Notes under the pieces: model-generated
Told to the model about the DNA's origin: nothing
The model's input: only the letters and a program-made list of their open reading frames with translations
Database searches by the model: none
Translations under genes and position numbers: made by a program
Source: Thermoplasmata archaeon
Lineage (GTDB): Archaea > Thermoplasmatota > Thermoplasmata > Thermoplasmatales > Thermoplasmataceae
Length of the DNA stretch: 10,661 nt
Direction of reading: 5' to 3'
Assembly: GCA_021845155.1 (NCBI GenBank)
Contig: JAKBSB010000032.1
Span: forward strand, 1 to 10,661
In this document: piece by piece, positions 6,030 to 10,661 of the stretch
How positions within the stretch are numbered: the stretch's first letter is position 1
Layout of the letters: each line of letters opens with the position of its first letter

Positions 6030-6477
6030 CAGGATGCCCACATATTTCGCATACAGGAACAAATTTTGGGTAGATTTTCCTGCATCCGGTACACCTGAAC
6101 TGCCATTCAATCTGTTTCTTTATGATCTCTTTCTCCACACCGATATATTCTATCCCCATCTTCCCAGCCACATTCTGTATGGCATAATCATCACTCACAA
6201 TCACTCCTGAAAGCTCAAGAGCTGAGGAGAGAACATCTAAGTCTGTCTCGCTGAGAACTTTTATGTCACCTGTTGCTTCCGCTGCCTCCCTTACAATTTT
6301 TTTGTTATTTTCTGAAGGAGTGATAACTGATATATATTCGGAAAGCTGATCCATATTCCGTTTAAGTTTTCCCTTCCTGATCTCACTTAAAACAGATGCG
6401 GGAACCCAGATATTTCCAGAAATGAGGTTTATGTTCCGAGATATTATTGCGCCTGTGTCAAGAATATAGACGGTCAT
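6010..6477 (-). CDS. nob1: Nob1, rRNA maturation endonuclease (PIN domain plus zinc ribbon)
   Basis: Cleaves the 3' end of precursor 16S rRNA (site D) during small-subunit assembly. The 155 residues match archaeal Nob1 length. The N-terminal PIN domain carries its acidic metal-binding set: D7 in ILDTGA, E32 in LSEIRKG, D79 and D81 in SETDLDVLS, and D96/D97 in SDDYAIQNVA; the last two blocks are highly characteristic of Nob1. The C-terminal zinc ribbon has C129-x2-C132 and C143-x2-C146, followed by a basic tail. The ATG at 6475-6477 is the natural start because ILDTGA follows at once, as in homologues. The gene begins 17 bases after the citrate synthase stop on the same strand with no clear Shine-Dalgarno site and no TATA box in the gap, so read-through from citrate synthase is likely. 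Confidence 0.93.
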   Translation of the reverse strand: MTVYILDTGAIISRNINLISGNIWVPASVLSEIRKGKLKRNMDQLSEYISVITPSENNKKIVREAAEATGDIKVLSETDLDVLSSALELSGVIVSDDYAIQNVAGKMGIEYIGVEKEIIKKQIEWQFRCTGCRKIYPKFVPVCEICGHPVKRFPK

Positions 6478-6494
6478 GGAGTAAATTTTGGAGT

Positions 6495-7652
6495 TTAGTT
6501 CCTTTCGTTTATTGGAACGTATCTCCTCGGTGCCTTTTCACCTGTATACCTGCTTCTTGGCCTGAATATACGGTTGTTCTGTACATATTCATAGGATCGG
6601 GCAACCCATCCCGAAATTCTTCCCACGGCGAATATCGGGGTGAAAACGTCAGGGGGGAAGCCTATTGAATAATACAGTATCCCGGAATAGAAATCCACAT
6701 TGGGGAATATGCCTTTCTCTCCAAGCTTGTTCACCATCAGTTCCTCAATTTTTGTTGCAGTTTGGAAGAGTTTTTCCTGGCCGTTTTTCCTTGTTACGTA
6801 TTCGGCATAACCTTTCAGAATCTTTGCCCTTGGATCATATACCTTGTATACCCTGTGCCCGAACCCCATGATCTTTTCTTTCTTCTCCATCTTCTCTGAT
6901 AGAACCTTCTCCGCGTTGTCCGGTGATCCCGTTTGCTGTATGAGGGCCAGGGCTCTCTCATTTGCCCCACCATGAAGTGGCCCCTTCAGTGTTGATATTG
7001 CAGACGTGACTGCAGAGTACATATCTGAAAGAGTGGATATGGTAAGCATAGCTGAGAATGTGGATGCGTTCATACCATGATCTGCATGCAGTATAAGTGC
7101 GGTGTCCAGCATCTTTGCCTCAACTGTATCAGGTTTTCTTCCGGCTGACTGGTAGAAGAAATTTGCAGCATATGAAAGCTCAGGATCAGGCTTTATGAAT
7201 TCTTCCCCGCTTGTTGCCCTCTTTATTGCTGCAACTACTGTGGGCATTTTGGCTATTAACTTTATACCTATCTCCTTCTGCTGGTCCACATCAGGTTCAA
7301 CGCTGGTTTTGTCCTTGCCCCCAATATATGATACAACTGTTCTCAGGGAGGACATTGGATGGGATGTCCCTGATATATTCCTGATTAATTCATAAACATC
7401 GTCTTCAATGTACATTTCCTTCTTAAGCTTCGAAATATATTCCCTGTATTCCTTTTCAGAGGGAAGTTTTCCGAAAAGCAGCAGATAGGAAACCTCTTCA
7501 TAATTTGACTGGTTTGTCAATGTCTCTATATCGTACCCCCTATATGCAAGAATTCCGTTTATTCCGTCCACATACCCTATTTTGGTCTCAGCAGCTATAA
7601 CGCCCTCAAGACCTCGTGAAAATTCCTGCTTCTGTTCAACTGTTTCTGCCAT
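6495..7652 (-). CDS. gltA: Citrate synthase (possibly 2-methylcitrate synthase activity)
   Basis: Condenses acetyl-CoA with oxaloacetate to citrate at the entry of the TCA cycle. The 385-residue length fits the short archaeal/Gram-positive type. The catalytic triad is present: H227 in GPLHGGANE, H266 in MGFGHRVYK and D320 in NVDFYSG. Also visible are LHADHGMNASTF (189-199), the YDPRAK segment with R275, and the substrate arginine region AVGRISGW (342-349), plus the C-terminal RPRSRYTG. The ATG at 7650-7652 has a GGAG 9 bases upstream and a TATA box further up. The family includes enzymes that also accept propionyl-CoA, and sequence alone does not separate citrate from 2-methylcitrate synthases here; no prpB/prpD-like neighbours are present, which favours citrate. 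Nob1 follows in the same transcription unit. Confidence 0.94.
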   Translation of the reverse strand: MAETVEQKQEFSRGLEGVIAAETKIGYVDGINGILAYRGYDIETLTNQSNYEEVSYLLLFGKLPSEKEYREYISKLKKEMYIEDDVYELIRNISGTSHPMSSLRTVVSYIGGKDKTSVEPDVDQQKEIGIKLIAKMPTVVAAIKRATSGEEFIKPDPELSYAANFFYQSAGRKPDTVEAKMLDTALILHADHGMNASTFSAMLTISTLSDMYSAVTSAISTLKGPLHGGANERALALIQQTGSPDNAEKVLSEKMEKKEKIMGFGHRVYKVYDPRAKILKGYAEYVTRKNGQEKLFQTATKIEELMVNKLGEKGIFPNVDFYSGILYYSIGFPPDVFTPIFAVGRISGWVARSYEYVQNNRIFRPRSRYTGEKAPRRYVPINERN

Positions 7653-7660
7653 AATAATTA

Positions 7661-7665
7661 TCTCC
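7661..7665 (-). promoter_or_regulatory. Shine-Dalgarno site for citrate synthase
   Basis: Reads GGAGA on the minus strand, 8 bases before the ATG. Together with a TATA box about 45 bases upstream of the start, it suggests this gene has a short leader of roughly 20 bases, unlike the leaderless genes elsewhere in the window. Confidence 0.5.
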
Positions 7666-7690
7666 GGTTTAGAATGGCACTAAAATTAAT

Positions 7691-7702
7691 TAACTTTTAT
7701 AA
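7691..7702 (-). promoter_or_regulatory. TATA box for the citrate synthase-nob1 unit
   Basis: Reads TTATAAAAGTTA on the minus strand, the best TATA match in the window. Standard spacing puts the transcription start near 7671, which keeps the GGAGA site within the leader. It lies in the 142-base gap behind the acyl-CoA-synthetase-like gene, so citrate synthase need not depend on that gene's transcript. Confidence 0.55.
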
Positions 7703-7794
7703 CAGAATTTATCCTGAGAACCACTCTAAATAATCTCTCCTCTCCAATTTTCCTTCTAAGTTTTTCTTGTTCTGGTATCTGCTGAAATCAACAT

Positions 7795-9465
7795 TTAATT
7801 CTGTTTTGCCAGTTCCTCTTCCTTAAGTATTCTCCGGATTATGTTTCCATTCAGCGTCTTTGGAAGCTCTTCCCTTATGACATATTCCCTTGGAATTTTG
7901 TTTGGCGAAAGATTCGAAGCTACAATTTTGATCACCTTATCCAGAGATACGGTTTTTCCCTGGGCGGGCGATATAAATGCTTTTATTACTTCGTTTCCGG
8001 ATTTATCAGGGAGTCCTATGACTGCAGCCTCGCCTATGGTATCAATCCGTGTAAGTACATCCTCTATCTCTCTTGGTGATATCATTATGCCTCCTGAATA
8101 TATCTGGTCGTTTAGTTTTCCGGTAATATAATAGTAACAATCCTTATCCCTGTGTGCAAGATCCATTGTGAGAAGGGAACCATCCCTGATTCTTTCCTTT
8201 GTTTCCTGATCAAGGCCCCAGTATCCGAGCGTGATCTGGGGACCGCTGATTGTGAGCTGCCCATCCTCCATGAACTGTTTTGGCTGGGTTGTGATCTCAT
8301 CCACAATTTCAGACCGGACCATTGAAAGTGCTTTCCCCACTGAACCTGTGCGCCTGTTGTTCCTGTCATAATCATTTAAATGTGTAAGCCCAGTTGCTTC
8401 GGGAATGCTGTATCCCTCAATAATATGAAAGCCCAGTTCTTCTTCTGTTTTCTGAAGAATTTCACCCGGAATGTTTCCCAGAGAACTGATTATGATTCTG
8501 GGAGATACTTTCCTCCTCTTTATCCTGGTTTTTTTCTCTATCCCGGAGACGAGTTTCACAACAAATGAGTTGCCAATTACCAGGTTGGGGTCGTTTTTAA
8601 TCATAAAGTCTGAAATCTCCCTGATTATGTTCAGCTTGTCTCCAATAATGGCAGTCCAGCCCCTGGAAAACGTGAAGAATATGGAAAGAACCATGGAATA
8701 TGCTGAAAAAAATGGAACTGCAGAAGCAACTTTAAGTGGTTTTTCAAATGCCGGGAACCAGCTGTTGAAACTTTGAGTTGCTGCCTGCAAATTCATTGGT
8801 GTGATCTTCACGAATCTCTGTTCACCCGAAACGGAAGGAGTCTGTATCAGCATACTGGTATCCCGGTAAAGATCAATATCTGCCTCTTCCCTGGACCCTT
8901 CGAACATTGTGTCTGAAAATTTGACAATGTTTTTCGACCATGGGATGTGCCTTATAACGCCCAGATTCTCAAAAGTCCTGGCAACTGCATTCTCAAAGGA
9001 CATGAAATCCTGGTATCTCACAACTATAACGTTAATTCCGTTCTTTGCCAGGCCAGATATCTTGGTGAACCCCACATCGCTTATTATAATGCATTTGGCT
9101 CCTATGGAATTTATGGAATTCCGCATTTCAATATTTGAAAGGTCCGGATCCATTGGGGCCGCAATTGTTCCAATTTTCATCGCTGCGTAAAGTGATATGA
9201 TAAACTGGGGAGAATTTTCAAGGAATATTGCTATTCTGTCCCCTTTCACCAGATCCATGCCCGCCATATATGAAGCCAGTGAATCTATGCTTGAAAGAAG
9301 ATTATGGAATGATATGTATCTTGACTTGTATATTATTGCAGGATGACTCTCCAGATCTCCTGCCATCTTCTTCAGGATGGAATACTGCGAAGTTTCCTCC
9401 AGATGATCAAACTGCTGATCATCTGTATTTTTATTGCTTTCCCCGACTGTTTCCGATTCCGTCAT
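7795..9465 (-). CDS. Acyl-CoA synthetase-like (ANL superfamily) protein with degenerate active site
   Basis: The 556 residues follow the AMP-dependent synthetase fold: large N-terminal domain (about 25-430) and mobile C-terminal domain (about 435-550). Family landmarks are EGYSIPEATG (350-359, matching the YGxTE motif, with E356 kept), GQLTISGPQITLGYW (402-416), the aspartate of TGD as D435, GKLND (449-453) in place of GRxKD, and YSGGIMISPREIE (456-468). Two key elements are altered. The phosphate loop, normally YTSGTTGxPKG, reads QTPSVSGEQRF (208-218), and the catalytic lysine of the C-terminal GK(I) motif is N541 in PKTLNGNIIRR. Family knowledge says this lysine is needed for adenylate formation, so normal ligase activity is doubtful. 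The reading frame is intact and long, so this is not a decaying gene. The ATG at 9463-9465 has a TATA box suited to a leaderless message. The substrate is unknown. Confidence 0.85.
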   Translation of the reverse strand: MTESETVGESNKNTDDQQFDHLEETSQYSILKKMAGDLESHPAIIYKSRYISFHNLLSSIDSLASYMAGMDLVKGDRIAIFLENSPQFIISLYAAMKIGTIAAPMDPDLSNIEMRNSINSIGAKCIIISDVGFTKISGLAKNGINVIVVRYQDFMSFENAVARTFENLGVIRHIPWSKNIVKFSDTMFEGSREEADIDLYRDTSMLIQTPSVSGEQRFVKITPMNLQAATQSFNSWFPAFEKPLKVASAVPFFSAYSMVLSIFFTFSRGWTAIIGDKLNIIREISDFMIKNDPNLVIGNSFVVKLVSGIEKKTRIKRRKVSPRIIISSLGNIPGEILQKTEEELGFHIIEGYSIPEATGLTHLNDYDRNNRRTGSVGKALSMVRSEIVDEITTQPKQFMEDGQLTISGPQITLGYWGLDQETKERIRDGSLLTMDLAHRDKDCYYYITGKLNDQIYSGGIMISPREIEDVLTRIDTIGEAAVIGLPDKSGNEVIKAFISPAQGKTVSLDKVIKIVASNLSPNKIPREYVIREELPKTLNGNIIRRILKEEELAKQN

Positions 9466-9489
9466 CCCTTAAATAGCAGATATAATATG

Positions 9490-9497
9490 TTTAAAAG
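9490..9497 (-). promoter_or_regulatory. TATA box for the acyl-CoA synthetase-like gene
   Basis: Reads CTTTTAAA on the minus strand, centred about 27-28 bases before the ATG at 9465, so the mRNA should start at or just before the start codon. It sits in the 67-base gap behind the NAD(P)HX repair gene. Confidence 0.45.
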
Positions 9498-9532
9498 GTT
9501 TTTCCCGGACATTACTGTTATTTGCGCACGTT

Positions 9533-10661
9533 CTACCCTTGATAATATAATTTCATGACCTTGGGTATTGCATCTATCATGTCCTTTACGCTAAAAAAAT
9601 ATGACTTGCTGTTGAACGAAATCTCGGCAGCCTTTTTATTGATGAAAGTGCCTGCTGAGCATGCCCTCAGCCTGGTCATTCCCCTGGAAATCAGGCCACT
9701 TATTATTCCCGCCAGTAGATCTCCTGTTCCACCCATGGTCATCCTGCTGTTTCCACCGTCGGTGAGAATTGTGCTTACCCCGTCCGTTATTATGTCTGTT
9801 GATCCTTTCAGGACAGTGGTGAAGCCGTAGTGCCTTGAGAGATCCTCCGCATTTTCCCTGGTTGGGTCTTCATCGTAAAACCTCAGAAATTCCTGCTTAT
9901 GGGGAGTTACCGTAATTTTCTTTCCCATGATGGAATTTTTGTGGGAAGAGAGCATTTTAAGGGCATCAGCATCAATAATAATTTCCCCCTCATATGAGGC
10001 TATAAGTGAAAGGATTGATTTTTCGTATTCAGCGGAAATGCCCATGCCCGGACCAATCAGTATTGATTTATGTTTCCTGATCTCGTCCAGCGGCAGTTTG
10101 TCCGGCACAACCTCCCTGACTATAATTTCCGGGTTGTATGATGAAATGATGCCGTAATTCTGCCTGGTGGTGTATACTCTCACCAGGTCTGTGCCTACTG
10201 CCAGGGAACCCATTGATGATATAACAGCCGAGCCGTGGAATGACCAGCCCCCCACTATTGCCACTGTCCCGTTCTCACCCTTGTGGGAATCCTTTCCGGG
10301 AGGTTTCAGGTACAGAAGATCCCCCGGGCCTGAATAATTAACTGCGTTGTCTGGAATTCCTATATCCATTACCTCTATCATTCCAGAATTTGAACTGTTC
10401 ATTCCTTCCTTGAGGTCAGTGAAAGTCACGGTTATGTCGGGGTGCACCATTGTTCCAGTACCAAGGCCGGATGGGATGTCCACCGACACTATTTTCTTAC
10501 CGGATTCATTTATCTTTTTTATTACTGAAGCATATGGTTCACGGAGTTCACCGCTTGCACCGGTTCCGAGAATAGAATCCACAATTATGTCACTGCTTTC
10601 CAACATGCTTTCAATTGCATCATCCTCATGCACTTTCCCCTTGAACCCCCTGAGTGCTTTC
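9533..10661 (-). CDS. nnr: Bifunctional NAD(P)H-hydrate epimerase/dehydratase, N-terminus beyond window
   Basis: Repairs hydrated NADH and NADPH: the N-terminal YjeF_N (NnrE) domain epimerises NAD(P)HX and the C-terminal ribokinase-like NnrD domain dehydrates it using ADP or ATP. The frame is open to the right edge. A GTG at 10631-10633 is in frame but is not the true start, because nine in-frame codons precede it and the epimerase domain is already under way. Counting from that GTG, the epimerase part shows DIIVDSILGTG (15-25) and VDIPSGLGTG (51-60). The NnrD part shows GTVAIVGGWSFHG (122-134), GPGMG (194-198), IIDADAL (219-225), TPHKQE (243-248), LKGSTD (275-280) and GGTGDLLAG (301-309) with the catalytic aspartate D305. 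About 100 epimerase residues, including the dinucleotide-binding start, lie outside. Identification is firm. Confidence 0.92.
   Translation of the reverse strand, partial: KALRGFKGKVHEDDAIESMLESSDIIVDSILGTGASGELREPYASVIKKINESGKKIVSVDIPSGLGTGTMVHPDITVTFTDLKEGMNSSNSGMIEVMDIGIPDNAVNYSGPGDLLYLKPPGKDSHKGENGTVAIVGGWSFHGSAVISSMGSLAVGTDLVRVYTTRQNYGIISSYNPEIIVREVVPDKLPLDEIRKHKSILIGPGMGISAEYEKSILSLIASYEGEIIIDADALKMLSSHKNSIMGKKITVTPHKQEFLRFYDEDPTRENAEDLSRHYGFTTVLKGSTDIITDGVSTILTDGGNSRMTMGGTGDLLAGIISGLISRGMTRLRACSAGTFINKKAAEISFNSKSYFFSVKDMIDAIPKVMKLYYQG

Noticed and set aside
5962..6210. An 82-codon plus-strand frame starting before the nob1 3' end
   Set aside because: Most of it is the antisense of the Nob1 zinc ribbon and PIN domain, with no motif of its own; Nob1 on the minus strand is certain.
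8471..8776. A 101-codon plus-strand frame inside the acyl-CoA synthetase-like gene
   Set aside because: Antisense shadow; the minus-strand protein has clear family motifs throughout this interval.
7795..9465. That the acyl-CoA synthetase-like gene is a pseudogene in decay
   Set aside because: It has no stop or frameshift over 556 codons, a promoter at the right distance and well-kept motifs away from the two altered sites, so divergent function is the better reading.

Overview
The window reads as ordinary chromosomal DNA from an archaeon, most likely an acidophilic member of the Thermoplasmata. Four things point there: a Nob1 rRNA-maturation nuclease and a type II methionine aminopeptidase (archaeal/eukaryotic families), an electron-transfer flavoprotein with its beta and alpha subunits fused in one chain, heavy use of AGA/AGG arginine and ATA isoleucine codons, and TATA-like boxes that often sit about 26 bases upstream of the start codon, as expected for leaderless mRNAs. 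GC looks to be in the mid-40s percent by eye. I see no rRNA, tRNA, CRISPR array, insertion sequence or phage gene.

Layout from left to right. A 5'-truncated thymidylate kinase gene on the plus strand (1-530) converges, with one base between stops, on a minus-strand methionine aminopeptidase (532-1407). A 124-base divergent control region then serves the aminopeptidase leftwards and a two-gene plus-strand operon rightwards: a small Rieske [2Fe-2S] ferredoxin (1532-1852) and a fused ETF beta-alpha flavoprotein (1878-3608). A separately promoted 12-helix MFS transporter follows (3705-4910) and converges on a minus-strand cyclase/formamidase-family metal hydrolase (4916-5506). A gene-poor stretch of about 500 bases (5507-6009) holds only two short open frames that look like remnants or chance. 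Everything to its right is on the minus strand, in transcription order: a bifunctional NAD(P)HX repair protein (cut by the right edge), an acyl-CoA-synthetase-like protein, citrate synthase, and Nob1 17 bases behind citrate synthase.

Functionally the region is core metabolism and housekeeping: dTTP synthesis, N-terminal Met removal, flavin/iron-sulfur electron transfer, entry into the TCA cycle, nicotinamide cofactor repair and 16S rRNA 3'-end maturation. Two items stand out. The ANL-superfamily (acyl-CoA synthetase-like) protein keeps the overall fold markers but has lost the phosphate-binding loop consensus and the catalytic C-terminal lysine, so it may be a pseudoenzyme or have a changed activity. 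The Rieske ferredoxin plus fused ETF operon suggests an electron-transfer pair that differs from the usual FixABCX arrangement.
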